A DNA stretch of 64,000 nucleotides. Source: Lotus japonicus. Its lineage: Eukaryota; Streptophyta; Magnoliopsida; Fabales; Fabaceae. The notes beneath the pieces were generated by a model, which saw only the letters and a list, made by a program, of their open reading frames with translations, had not been told where the DNA came from and ran no database searches. A program made the position numbers and the translations under genes. The stretch is from the NCBI RefSeq assembly GCF_012489685.1, contig NC_080046.1:45347176-45411175 (forward strand). The letters are read 5' to 3'. Position 1 is the stretch's first letter. Every line of letters begins with the position of its first letter. This document shows positions 24,141 to 36,748 of this stretch, in pieces.

Positions 24141-24985
24141 CTTGAATGAGAATTAAGATTTTGCTTCTCTAGCCACATCTAACTGTGTAACAAGGAAGGT
24201 ACATAGAGACATGATAGAACAATCTGTAGAAAATTATATTATGAGTATTAGTAGAGATTTATACCATACTTTATTTATCCTAATTCTTTGTAGTGTTTAT
24301 GCTACATTTTCCCCTTCCTCTTAATTAATTTTACTTTGTAATATCTATTGAAAGATGAAAATTTTTCTTTATGTAGCATTCATCTGCAATTTTTTCTGTT
24401 GTTTAGTCATTTTACTGCATTTTTACTTTTCATTTCCCTATTGTATCAAGCAAGCTATATATGTCAAGGTTAATGTTCAATGAAGGAGACCAAATATAAT
24501 TTTTATTTTGTAATACTTATTATATGTGGATAAACAAGTAGTTTCATTGCTTGCTTTAATCTCATGGCTACTTTTTTATTTGCAAAACTATAGAAGTTTT
24601 ATCCCAAAAACTGATAGGGAATGGAGTGCTTGCTTTAGTTCAAGGCAAAGAATCTTAAAATATAAAAGGAAAGACTTAAAAGAAAGAATCAAAGTGGTCA
24701 AAGTATTCTCTGTTCTATTGTTCTGATGAAGCTTTGCATTTATAATTTTGTGAGATAGAATGATACATTCCATAGATTTCCCCTAGACCTGAAATAATGG
24801 ACTCTCAGTCATGATCCAACTCAGCTCAATCCACATTTTGGGTGAGGTGAGTTGAAAAAATAGAGGTTAATATTTGGTTAGTTTTCTTAGCTCAGCTCAT
24901 CTAATTTGGTGGTTTAAACGGGTTGGAACTAAAGTGAGCCGAGACAGCTAGGGAGAAAACAAATAAAAACTAGGGAGAAAAATAA
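24141..24985. other. 3' flank of the X8 gene, no gene seen
   Basis: AT-rich sequence with short unsupported frames on both strands. The poly(A) site is not certain. Confidence 0.5.
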
Positions 24986-24993
24986 ATTAGTCT

Positions 24994-25322
24994 TTTTTTT
25001 AACATGGAAAATTCATCAATAGAATCAAACATGCATTGAAGCCAAAACATCAGCGTCCAAGAACGGTACCAAATCAGGAGGCCCCTCTTCTACCCAAACA
25101 TGGTCGGGAAAAGAAGAGGCATTCCTAGCTGTATAATCCGCTGCGGAATTACCATCGCGACGTACAAAAGAAAGATCCACACAATCAAAAGGAGGAAAAA
25201 AAATAGCAAAGCCCTCGCCACGCGTGGTAAAGCTGAAGGCTATCTGTTTCAAACTGAACCGAACGAAAACCACTAGCTCCATAGACCATCGAAGACTAAG
25301 AGCTTCCGCTATAATTAGCTCC
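24994..25322 (-). mobile_element. 5'-truncated LINE tail, RNase H end
   Basis: The minus-strand translation contains the C-terminal RNase H-like pattern of plant LINE ORF2 (DLSFVRRDGNSAADYTARNA, VWVEEGPPDLVPF). A T-run at the low-coordinate side is the poly(A) tail on the minus strand. Flanking 8-base repeats ATTAGTCT occur at 24986-24993 and 25323-25330. Only about 330 bases of the 3' end were copied, typical of abortive LINE reverse transcription. Confidence 0.8.
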
Positions 25323-26680
25323 ATTAGTCTCTAATGTCTTAAAATGTGTATTTAGTCTCTTGAATTAAGTGATATTTTTGTTAATTACCCATATTCCATT
25401 CCTAAACTACCTCTGCCACTCTTGGCCCTCTTCTTTTCTCATCATTTTATTTCATGCAATTTTTTATTAATTTTTTACATTGAAAAATTGACTTCTTTCC
25501 TCTCATTTTTCTAATATTCTAGTACTTTTTGTAATTGTTAATGAATATTTGTCAATTATTATTTTTAAATAAAAAGTGAGTCAAGTCACCAAACCATCTG
25601 CTCGTGGAGGATTGAGCCGAGTAAAAATTTCAAAGGTTAGCTAGAAAAGTGAGCTAGCTCAATCAGCTCAAATCACTTTCTTCCAGCTGATAAGCCAGCT
25701 CGAGTGAACTGGCTCATTAAATCTAATTATAGTAAATTTAAGTAACTTTATTAATCTTAAATGGATCTAAGTGGTTGTTGTTGGCACCTAAATTTTTTTT
25801 AATGACTATTAAGGTAGCCAAAAAACTCGCTAGTCGATGTGACAAACTAGCTGTTAGGAATTTTAGTCGATAATGAAGGATTAGTCGTAGGTCTAGGTCT
25901 AGCCAATAATAAATTGAAGTGGAATGGTTAGAGACTTGAACATGGACAAGATTTGAGGGAGATGTAGAGGCTCAAATGCAAGGTTGAAGATATTTCATGG
26001 GCTTCTGGAAGATTCTCACATGCTTAATCACTAGTTGGTTCAGTCCCTTAAATAGTTAAATGTAGGGAAAACGATTATGAAATCATTGCGTTTGGTTTCT
26101 CAACTGATCTAGACGACTATCTAATCTCAAAACTATTCGTAAACAAGTATAATGACCCTAAACTTTTTATTTGGTGTGAAGCTAAGTCAATAATGTGTTT
26201 CCCCTCTGTCGGACAAAGTTTACACTCGCTCATGTCTCTTAGATACTGCATTAACTTATAGGAAATCGACACTCTTTCGGCTAGCTCGACAACATTAATT
26301 ATGTGATCCAAAATGCTTTATTAGATGCGCAATTTTGTTGGCTATGTTTCAATGAAGCTATAAATTCATATAACAAAGTATATATATAGTTGCTTTTGTC
26401 TCTCCAATTATTTATAGAAACTAAGTATCAAAATTCCAATCCAAGTCAAGTTTTGTCAAAGTAACCGGATAATCCGTTTGCTTTTGGCTAGCATATTTCC
26501 AAAAGGGGTCAAAGCACTTTCCGCAAGACCCCATAATGGCTTAACTAGTGATTTACACAATGATAACGACACTATGAATATGAATAGGAAGTGATCCTAC
26601 TTTTGAAAATTAGTATCGCCAATGGAAGTGACAGTTTTAGAGGAAAAAAGATGAAAAAATAGTATGCCAATCTCATTAGT

Positions 26681-28011
26681 TTTTTTTTTTTTTTAAAGTA
26701 AACTGCAATTCTATTAAATGTCAATTGGCTCCAGAAGAGTTACATCAGAAATAATGAAAGGAAGAGCGGCATCAGGAACCTCTTCAACCCATACAAAACC
26801 AGCATAGGTTGCAGCGTTCCTAGCCAAAAAGTCCGCAACAGTGTTACCCGTGCGTCTAACAAAACTAAGATTAACATAATCAAAAGCAGAAACTAATAAA
26901 CGACAATCTGGAATAATAGAACTAAGATATGATCTGCCGGCCTCCTTCGCTTTCCAAGCCTTGAAAAGTTGTAGACAATCAGTTTCCAGTAAGATCCGGC
27001 GAAATCCTAAGTCAATAGCCAATTGCATAGTCCACCTCAAGCTGCTGCCATAACTTCTCCCTCGCTATTCCTCGCCACCATGCCCATCCCAGCTGGACCA
27101 TCAACAAGGAAAGATGCATCAAAATTGCATTTTATAATACCTGGACCAGGTCTCCTCCAACGCGCAGGGAAAGCCACTGCTGGTGCACTAGCTTGGTCGC
27201 GAACCTAGACCTCCTCCATGAGATCACGCGCACGTCCAAGGACAGCTTCCGTGATCACCTCTCGCTGCTGAAAGCATTTCTGATTCTGTGCTTCCCAAAG
27301 AGCGTAGACAATCGACTGAGCCATGGCAGCAACCTCGTCGTCACCAAGCTGAATCACGGCCCTCCAAAACTCTTGGAACGAAGAAAAAGAGTCCCCCCTC
27401 ACACCAATCTGAGACGCGAACCACACTCTCTTCGCTGTTGGGCAAAGCAAAAAGAGATGATCCTCATGTTCCATCGCTGAAGCACAGATGTTGCACCCGG
27501 GATCAACGTCAACACGGCGATGAAACAAACGCTCGTTCAGTGGCAAGTACCCAGAAATCGCACGCCAACAAGTCTCTTTGCACCGAGGCAAGGCTCTAGT
27601 TGCCCAGAAATCCTTCCAAAACCTAGGCTCCATTTTGGACGAAGACGAGGATGTCGCTTGGTCTCTAGCAATCAACTGCCGCATGAAATTATAGCCTCCC
27701 TTGGACGTGTACTGTCCATCAGTGGAGTCAGGCCAACATAAAGCATCCATGCCCCCATGCATCCCTAAAGGAATTGATAAGATTCTATCCGCGGAACTTG
27801 GGTTAAAGACCATTTCAATCAAGTCTTGCTTCCAACAATTGTTGGCTGGGTCAATAAGAGATGGTACATAAATTAAATTATACTCGACAACCAAATCTTG
27901 GCGGCAAACAAGGGTAGCTTCTCCCAGTACCCAATTGTCCGTCCATATGTTAACCGTGGACCCATCACCAATCCTCCAAACAAGGGTAGCTTCTCCCGGT
28001 ACCCAATTTAG
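26681..28011 (-). mobile_element. 5'-truncated LINE: zinc-binding and RNase H part of ORF2
   Basis: A 1.33 kb insertion with a 16-base target duplication TGCCAATCTCATTAGT (26665-26680 and 28012-28027). A T15 run at its left end is the minus-strand poly(A) tail. The minus-strand frame at 28023-27205 carries the reverse-transcriptase zinc-binding domain (WRIGDGSTVNIWTDNW, RFWKDFWATRALPRCKETCW, CNICASAMEHEDHLFLLC). 27040-26714 carries the RNase H end (ETDCLQLFKAWK, LSFVRRTGNTVADFLARNAA); the two are separated by a frame break near 27100-27200. The catalytic RT domain and ORF1 are absent. A 28-base piece (AGGGTAGCTTCTCCC core) is repeated at 27909 and 27981, near the truncated 5' end. Confidence 0.92.
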
Positions 28012-28027
28012 TGCCAATCTCATTAGT

Positions 28028-28924
28028 GATTTGCACTAAATTTATTAATAAATAAAAAAAGTTGCTCCAACTTATAAACATCCGAAATTACACTATATAT
28101 GTAAAATAAAAGTCAAGGGTTAGATCCCAGCACTAGCCCACTCAACCCCATTTTCCCCATGTTTTCTTTTGCTCACTAGGAATTGGGGTCAGATCTTTCC
28201 TAAGGCTAAACCACATCCCCAGATTACCTTATTTATTTATTTTTTATATTTTTTAAAATGTGTTTGTAAAATTAAATTGATAAAGTAATTCTCGAAAGTT
28301 TCCCCTCAACCTTATTCTAAATTGACCCAGCGCCAACCCGCCTGAGTCGGTGCCAACTCTCCTGAGTCGGCGCCAACTCACTTGAATCATACCCGACTTG
28401 CCCTGAACTCTAAAATCAGACTTGAAAACTAAACCCTACATCTGGGCCACCCATTTTGCCTTCCTGAATCGACATTGGACCCCCGAATTGGCGTTGACCG
28501 CCTCTAGCCCACTTGACTCATCGCGAACTCGCCCCAACTGACGCCGACAAACTGAACCCAACTTGAACCCATCTTAAACCCTAAAACAAGCCATAAACCC
28601 AACCTGAACCCACCATAAACCCTAAACCCGCAACTCATTTTGTTTGCCTGACTCGATGCCCGACCCGACGCAAGCACCCATGACCCGTCGCGGACACACT
28701 CGTATCCCGTCGACTTGATCCATTCAGGTTGTGTGTAGTGTTGAGAGTTCACATATCAGATTTTAGATCAGCTAGACGGGTCCGTGTTGGCCCAACCAGC
28801 TGAGGTCAGCTCTGTCTATTCAATTGGGTTTATGATTTAGTGTTGAGAGAGAGAGAGAGAGTGTGTGTGTGAAAATTATTGGGGCCTTAGGCTGGCCTTA
28901 GCCCATAAGGCTTTTGGCCCCGTG
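28028..28924. other. Intergenic with degenerate CCAACTC/GACTCG motifs and a GA/GT microsatellite
   Basis: No gene seen. 28330-28720 has many loose repeats of GCCAACTC, GACTCG and ACCC words, and mixed (GA)n(TG)n runs at about 28848-28871. Function unknown. Confidence 0.5.
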
Positions 28925-28929
28925 GCTTT

Positions 28930-30313
28930 TGTTGAGAGATTTTTCTACACTGATACTACTTTCAAAATCCTCAAGATTCAATTGTAGTATAGCATAGGGT
29001 TTTGTCGTATCCGCAGGGAATTGCTAACACAAATGCCGTTCTTTAGTAAAATTACCCAAGCAATAGATTTTCAAAAGGTTGATAATTCTTTTGGTGACCA
29101 AAACACATTCAAATTAAACAAAGCGAGAGTAAAACGATTGATATCAAGATGAGAAAGCTGTTGGAATTGGACTTCACCGTTTAACTACTAGTGTCCTATG
29201 ATTCTATATGGAAATTCATTCCTATCTATGATTCATCTACACCATTTCTACCCTACTTCATTGATTCCTCACATGAGTGGATATCTATAACTTACTTTCC
29301 TAAACATTGATTCCTCACATGCATAGAAAAGCTAAGTTATCTTTAAGCTCAGATGTTTAAGGGACTAACAAACCTAACTCTATTCCTAGCAATTAGATTT
29401 ATTAGATGGTTAACTCTAGGTCGGACTCTAGACGTTGTAGCTTCCGCTCTTACGCCGAATCAAGCGATATGTTCTAGGTGCGCAAACTAAAACATAGCAT
29501 TAAGAACAAGAGAAAACCATTGAATCATGTAATAGAAACGATATTTTCATATAGAAATCAAGAAGAACAAATCATAGTTAAAGGCTACATCCAAATCCAA
29601 CAAAGAAACTTAGCAACCCATATCCATGGATTGCTTACAAAGCTTACAAGAGGAAACTAAGGTGAAAGCGGTGACCCGTGTCGTCCTCGGTGTGTCTCCA
29701 GCACGATGGATGGTGGATCAAAGCTCCCAAAGTTCCTTTCCTTCTTCTCTATGCAATTTTCTCTCTAAGAGGTCCAAAATATGCCAAGAGCTCCAATTCT
29801 GATCTGGTCGAGCCTTTTATAAAACAGGGCAACAGTTTCGCTTAAGCTGATAAAGGTGTCGCTTAAGCGAGCAGGTTTCTTCACCTTCAGGTAAGGTCTT
29901 TGGCTTAAGCGAGACCATTTCTCGCTTAAGCCGAATTGTCTTCCAGAACCACTGCTACTGCCATGTAATTTGGCTTAAGCGAGGCAACATTTGGCTTAAG
30001 CGAAGTTCAATATATCTGCCACTGCTACTGCCATGTAGTTTGGCTTAAGCGAGCCAACTTTTGGCTTAAGCGAACTTCAATATTTTTAGCCCCTTTTGAT
30101 CTTCAAATAGTTGGATCTTCTTGACTTTTTTCCTACAATAAAAACCAAAGAGTCTAAATGATAAAACTAACATATCTTACATAATATCTATATATAAACT
30201 ATCTACTTACTAAATTAACCTATTTGAGGGATAATTTGAAAGATAACTTACACATTTAGAACAGATAAGTACCCAAATTAATATAGAAAATCAGGTAAAT
30301 TTGGCACTTATCA
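28930..30313. mobile_element. Solo LTR, 1384 bases, 5-base target duplication
   Basis: The unit starts TGTTGAGAGATTTTTC and ends TTGGCACTTATCA (TG..CA), flanked by GCTTT on both sides (28925-28929 and 30314-30318). The word TTTTGTCGTATCCGCAGGGA near 29000 is seen in plant Ty3/gypsy LTRs (from general knowledge, not checked). No internal protein domains are present, so it is most simply an LTR left by recombination between the two LTRs of an element. Orientation is undecided. Confidence 0.75.
29830..30088. repeat. Repeated GCTTAAGC palindromes and a 69-base tandem duplication
   Basis: Eight copies of (C/G)GCTTAAGC lie within 260 bases, from about 29836 to 30063. The last four belong to two tandem copies of a 69-base unit starting CCACTGCTACTGCCATGTA (29949-30017 and 30018-30088). 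They lie within the solo LTR. Confidence 0.85.
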
Positions 30314-30772
30314 GCTTTTCATATGTGGGGCATTTTGACTTTAGCCTATGTGAGTCAGGGCGGGGGCCTAGGTCCTAAGTGACAACTCTATAATAAGGGG
30401 AAATAGAGTTGTGAGCACGGTGGGAAGTACAACTTCAACAATGAAACAAGATGTAGAGAGACCAAAATTGTGAGTGGAAAATAGGGTGCTATCTAATTTG
30501 CAACCCTTGGAAAATCTTTTTCTTTTTTCCGATGTATATATGAAATAGTTATTGATTAAGAAGATGCAACAATTATTCTTGATGCAGATTTGGTTAAGTG
30601 TTAAAGAGTCGGGATGGAAAAGGAAGAAAAGATTCAATAGAAAATCTCATTTCAAGAAAACTAGGAGAATTTGAATTCAGAACTACTAACTCATAAAGGA
30701 TATGTATTATGTTGATAACTTACATTTACTCAATTCAGTTTCAACAGTGATGTACGCCTACAATAAATATAT

Positions 30773-31376
30773 TGTGTATCAAGTGTGCTTAAGTTCTACA
30801 TTGTAAGATAAGGATAAGTTTGAGCACTTTATCCATAAACCCAATGCCCGAAGGTTTTGGGTGAAAGATGTGGTGTTTGACCCACTTGTGGTTTGCTCTT
30901 TAAAGCCGAATGTGGAGTTTTATCCCCAAGTTTTAAACAATCTCATTTGTTTGACCCATTAATTTGAGCCCAACAGTGGTATTGGAGCAGATGGTTGTTT
31001 GATCATATTGACCGGCTCCTTGTGTCGAAAGTCTTCCTAGTAATGTTGTGACCATGCGACAAGTCTTGTTGATCAGCCCAACAACGATGCATGTATTTAG
31101 AGGCCCAAGTATTTGAAGGTTTCCGCTTTCGTTTGAGATGGACTCACACTTGGGGGGAGATTTTTGTGTATCAAGTGTGAGTAAGTCCTACATTAGAAAA
31201 TAAAAATAACTTTGAGCAGTTTATAAGTATATGGACCCATAAACCCAATGCCTTAAGGTTTTGGGTGAGAGATGTGGTGTCTGATCCACTTGTGCTTTGC
31301 TCTTTAAAGATCAATGTGAAATTTTATCCTGAAGTTTAAAACCATCTCCTTTGTTTTGCCCTTTATTAGTCCAACA
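30773..31376 (+). mobile_element. TRIM: terminal-repeat retrotransposon in miniature
   Basis: The two LTRs are 30773-30975 and 31165-31376, both TGTGTATCAAGTGTG...CCAACA and about 80% alike. One base after the first LTR is TGGTATTGGAGC (30977-30988), 10 of 12 matches to the tRNA-Met primer site TGGTATCAGAGC. The purine tract TGGGGGGAGA (31151-31160) lies before the second LTR. The internal part is only 189 bases and non-coding. The flanks are ATATAT on both sides (30767-30772 and 31377-31382), allowing a 5-base target duplication. All diagnostic TRIM parts are present. Confidence 0.85.
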
Positions 31377-32064
31377 ATATATTTAGATTTAAATAGTTTA
31401 TTGAAGGGAGTTGCAACTACAACACTCAACAATAGGGAATTGGGTTTGCCACCCCACCTATTGGGTTTCGCACCCCACTTTATTCAATACGGGATTTAAA
31501 GTTCCGTATTCAATATGGAACTTAAAAAACCGTACTGTATTTGAGCATGTGTGACACATTTTCAACAATTCCTTCGTAAGGTTTGATGGTGACTCAGGGC
31601 CTAAAATTAGGCCGAAAGGCCTAGTCGATGGACAACAGGTCAATATTCCTGTAGGAGCTCTTTTTCTTCATCCACGTCCCATGTCGCCACACGGGGGTGC
31701 ATAAAAAGAAAGATGACTAGGGTTGAATTGTGCACTTATATACCAATTCTCCCCAGAGCTCATTTGTTCAAATACATTTAGTAGAAGCTAAATGTTAGAT
31801 ACACTTGCTATTGATCTATATATCTAGTTGACTACTTCTGGGTAACAACACATAATATATTCGTTTAAACTCTTATACACCCCAAAGTTTCTGTAAGAAA
31901 CATCATTATCTCTTCATTGTATATAGCTAAATTTTGATTTGTGTATCATTTAGAAAACGCAAAAATGAAAAGAATCTCATTGAGAACATATTTTATCTTA
32001 GATCAGATCTGATATTAACAATCGCAAATGTTATTCATAGACTGTTAAACAGTAATATACTAAC
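31377..32064. other. Expected site of P450 exon 2, which is absent
   Basis: No frame on the minus strand shows the I-helix, ExxR, PERF or FxxGxRxCxG haem motif. 31440-31560 carries an imperfect palindrome around TTCCGTATTCAATATGGAA. Otherwise nothing recognised. Confidence 0.6.
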
Positions 32065-32991
32065 CAAAATTGTAGCTTTGATTATATTGTTTGATAAGGG
32101 ATGCTCAAGATCACTACGCTTTTGCAGTTTCAAAAGAACATCAACAAGATCTTCCCCTGTTTCCCCTGTTTTCAAATTCTTGTCTCTATGACGTGTTACA
32201 ATGTCCTCTATTATCTTGTCCATCTCACGGTGGAGCTTCTCAAGTTTAGTCTTAAATCCTGTGAGAACTTGAAGAGCTCCAATGGAAGGAAACAAATCAG
32301 CAACAGAGAACCCCCCTGCTACCTTTGACACATCCTTGGTTAGTTTTCTATATTGCTCTTTACCTTTAGCTTGTATAGCACCACCAAAAACTACACCTGA
32401 TGTTAAATCATATGCTAACGAATCAAGCTTCTCACTGAGATTAATCAGTGACCCTTCACTCAAAATCAAATCTTTAACAAATTTTGACAACTCTCCTTCT
32501 CTTGCTGACCTGAAGGACTCAACACGCTTTGCTGATAGCAGCTCCATGGTGCAAATCTTCCTCATCTGTCTCCAATAGGTTCCATGTGGGGAAAAAGTGA
32601 TCCCTTTGGAACCGTAACTGATGATTTGTGCTGCAAGAAAAGGTGGCCTGTTTGAAAAGTTGATGTCGTGTGTTTTCATCACCTCTTTGGCAATTTCTGG
32701 GGAAGATACCACTATGCAGGAAAGCTCACCAAGCTTCAAGTGCATCAGAGGCCCATATTGCTGAGACAAGTTTGCTAGGGAATGATGGGGCAGGTTGGAT
32801 CCTGCAAGGTTGTGCATGTTTCCTATGAGAGGTAGTTTTCTTGGACCTGGTGGCAGCAATTTGGACTTTGCATGATGATGATTCTTAGTTTTTGATCTCA
32901 AAACAGAAATAATGTTGATTACTGTTATTACCACCAACAAAAGGAAACCAAGGATTGCAGATATTGGAACTTGAGGCTCCATTAATTCCAT
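32065..32991 (-). pseudogene. Cytochrome P450, CYP71-type, exon 1 only (truncated gene)
   Basis: The minus frame starts at ATG 32991 and gives 309 residues to a likely donor ATTTTG/GTTAGT at 32065, the place where CYP71D-type genes carry an intron (before the I-helix). Seen in order: membrane anchor at residues about 10-31, proline hinge LLPPGPRKLPLIGN, NFSNRPP, C-helix WRQMRKIC, and DLFPSIGAL. Intact CYP71 enzymes have about 500 residues and are ER-bound monooxygenases. Here the second exon with the haem Cys is not found anywhere down to 28 kb, where TRIM and LTR DNA lie instead. The exon itself is open and well conserved, so loss may be recent, or the intron may be longer than this window suggests. 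Without exon 2 the product would not bind haem. Confidence 0.8.
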
Positions 32992-33103
32992 GCTTGCTTA
33001 GTTGCTTAGCTAGAATCCTTTCATGACAACATATATACAACTAGAAGAATGGGGAAATGTTGCAGTTTTCTCTGTATAGTATGAACCTTGATCATGTCAA
33101 AGT

Positions 33104-33112
33104 CTTTATATA
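33104..33112 (-). promoter_or_regulatory. TATA box of the P450 exon
   Basis: On the minus strand TATATAAAG lies 113 bases before the ATG at 32991. The promoter appears intact; a LINE ends about 310 bases further upstream. Confidence 0.5.
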
Positions 33113-36100
33113 TTAATACTCACTTTCTTTTTCATTTTATTATATTGAAAAATGATGAAGAAAATTGTCGTATTCTCCATTAAACATTTAAACAAAACAA
33201 AATATCAATGTTGCTTGTTGCCGGCAGTGTTTATGTGTGAACAAATCACAAAAGTAAATGAAAAAGGTTCATGACAATTTTGATTGAGCTTTGAAGTTGT
33301 ACCATGTACACTGCACTTATACAATACAATTTCATGATAGCCAATGCTAATGGAGTAATTCTATTGACAGTAATAATATACCAGTGTAATTCTAGAATAA
33401 GGGTTGAAAACTGACCATTACTTTTTTTTTGTCAAAGGTTGTTGTATCATTGATAAAGGGACAAGGCCCAAGCCCAAGAAGGGAAAACAAGAGAGGCGAA
33501 GCATACAGGAAAACAAAAAACCAAAAAAGGAGGCAGAAATCAGACACCAAAATAATCTAAGAGAAAGTAACCGACAGGATGACCAACACTCATGTGCCAG
33601 CCATAAAGGCAGTAACTTACTTCAACTACCTATACAAAAAGCTCACTAATCTAAGCCACTATTGACTCTGCCTCATAATTGCTTCCAGCTGCCTCTTCAA
33701 TGCAACAAGCAGTAGACACAAAAAAAAAAAAACTCTTGGCTTTCCTTCTATGCTTGAGGTCCCAGAAACCAGTTGGAGATCAAACCAACAAACTAAGGAG
33801 ATCTCCAGGAAATTGAGTCACACCACTAGAGAACGAGAGGCTTACATCCAAAGACGCTTCTCTTCTGAATCAAATTCCATGCAAATGGGGGAGGACTCGG
33901 CACAAAGGCCAGAAATTTCCAAGCAGAAAAGGGAAGAATTACCGACGAGGAGGAATGCCTCGAGCATCTTCAACAAGGGCTTCCTGAATAGGCTTAGGGG
34001 GGTTCCATAACCAACCTGGAGGCAGGAGATTCTTTAGACCCAGTTGGGCTATGAGGTGAGGAACACAGTTCTTACTTCTTGGAACCCACTTCACCATGCA
34101 TGTATGAAATTTCTGTTGAAGGTCAATGATGTCCTGGACTAACACCCTGATTTCCCCTACTTGTTTTCCATAACGACAAGCCTCAACAACTACTTTGCAG
34201 TCTGATTCAAGGATCACACTATTCCAGCCAAGGTTGTGGCCAATCAGAGCCCCTTCTCTAAGCGCCAGCGTTTCAGCTATATTAACGGGGTTGGAGCCAG
34301 GATTTTCCTGCATGAGCTTAGGAGAACATTTGCTTGAGAGTCCCGGAAAACACAACCAATGGAGCAGAAAGGATTGCCCTGGGTCCAACTCGCATCTACA
34401 TTGATCTTGACTGAATCTTCGAGTGGGGGAATCCACCCCTCCCTCTCAGGTACACTTCTATTCTCTTCCCTGATAATCTGCATGTTGCTGTGTAAGCTTA
34501 GATTCCACTCCTGTTGATTGGACTGGACATGAACCATAACCATCCAAGGATTTGGACTAACAGACTGATAAATAGCCTTGCATCTTTCCTTCCAAATATT
34601 CCAGACTATGCTAGAGAGAGCTGCAATGTCTGATTCATGGTCTTTTGTGGTACTCTGTTTTTGCAAATCATTTTCCACACTGCCTCAGGTATGTTGTGCG
34701 AGGAATTGGGATTCTGAGCCCCCTGTTGAGCTTCCAGCTTGGCAATACAGTAGCCTGACTTGATGTTAAACTCCTCATCATTTGCATGCGGCCAAATGAG
34801 ATTGTCTCCCCCACCTGTCAGCCCCACTGGAGTTTGGAGGATTTTTAGAGCTGTGTGATCATCAAATAGTTCATTTATCTTCCTGTGATTCCAGCCACCC
34901 AATCCAGGGTCAATGAGCTCCTGCACTAGCATGTTCTGTCTATTATTAGTTTTTGGAATGACAGTGCCTGACCAAAGCCATTTATCACCATAGACCTTAA
35001 TAGCATCTCCCCTTCCAACAACCCATCTGCTGTGATGTTTGATAAAATCTTTCCCTTCTATCAAGGTGGTCCACATCCAAGACGACTTGGAGGATCTGGT
35101 AGCCTCTAGGAAGTTCTTGTGAGGGAAATATATTGCTTTAAGCACTCTGGCCCACAAGAAAGTAGGTTCCCTAATCAATCTCCACGCTTGTTTGGCTAAA
35201 AAGGCTATATTCTGGAACTGAAAGTCTCTGAACCCCATTCCTCCTTCATTTTTCCTTTGTGTCAATCTGTCCCACCTTCTCCAATGAACCCCCTTATCGA
35301 TCCTTTCTATTACCCTTCCACCAGAATCTGGCTACTTCAGAGTTAAGTTTAGAGCCGAAGGTTTTAGGAAATTTCACTATAGACATAGCATAGGTTGGTA
35401 TAGTTTGAATAACAGACTTAATACGGACCTCCTTACCAGCTTGATTGAGTAAGGACTCCTTCCAACCCTCCATCTTCCCAGCAATTCTGTCTTTAATCCA
35501 GCCAAGAGCATTGCTTTTGTTTCTTCCCCAAATTGCCGGCAACCCCAAGTAGTTTCCCGGATTGTCCCAGATTCTCATGTTCAGAATGGCAGAGTTTTCT
35601 TTGTACATTAAGGTGGGTCCATTTGCTGCAAACTATGCCAGATTTACTTGTATTTATGCGTTGTCCTGAGGCCAAAGAAAATTTGTTTAGTATGTCCAGA
35701 AGTTGGTACACCTCCTGTTCAGTTGCCTTAGCAAAAAGCAACGAATCATCAGCAAACAACAAGTGTGTAAGTCTCGAGGCTGTGCTGGCGAACTGGATTC
35801 CCTCAATCCTACCCCCCTCTTGGGCTCTAATAAGCATATGGGATAGGACATCTGCAGCAAGAACAAAGAGGTACGGGGAAAGGGGGTCCCCTTGCCTGAG
35901 TCCTCTCTTGGGAATTAAATTTTGGCTCAAGAACCCATTGATTTTATACTTGTAGGTGACTCCCTTAACCAGCCTCATGACTAGAAAGACCCACTTGGGG
36001 TGAAAACCATAAGTTAGCAAAGCCTGCTCCAGAAAAAGCCATTCCAAACGGTCATATGCCTTACTAAGGTCCAGTTTGACTGCAACATAGTCTTTTAATT

Positions 36101-36748
36101 CCCTTCCCCTACTCTTCAAGCCATGGAAGACTTCCTGTGCTATAGCAATATTATCTTGAATGAAACGACCCCCAACAAAGGCACTTTGGTTGGGGGTGAT
36201 GATATCCTTTAGAGCTCCCTTCAATCTTGACACCATAATTCGAGTTATCATCTTGAGAAGAAAGTTACAACAACTGATTGGTCGGTAGTGAGTTACATTC
36301 TCAGGGATATTGATCTTGGGGATAAGAGCAACTAAGGTTTCATTAACCTCCTATGGGATCTCCCCTGTTTGGAAAAAGTGTTGAATAGCTTCAACCACAT
36401 GCTCTCGGATTGTATCCCAATGATGCTTGAAGAAGGCTCCATTAAACCCATCTGGCTCAGGGGCCTTTAGGCTTCCAAGATGGTTGAGAGCTGTTGTGAT
36501 TTCTTGGGTAGTAACCTCCTCACATAGATCCTTATTCAGCTCTTCAGAAACTAGTCTTGGTACACATTGTAGGCACTCCTCCACTTGATCACAATCCTCA
36601 GCAGTGTAGATCCCCTCATAGTGTTGAAGAAAGGCTTCCATGATGTTGGCCTGGCCCTCAACCCATTCACCATTATCATTCTTGACCCGCTCTAGTCTGT
36701 TTCTGTCCCTTCTTTGAACTGTTGTAGCATGGAAGAACTTAGAGTTTC

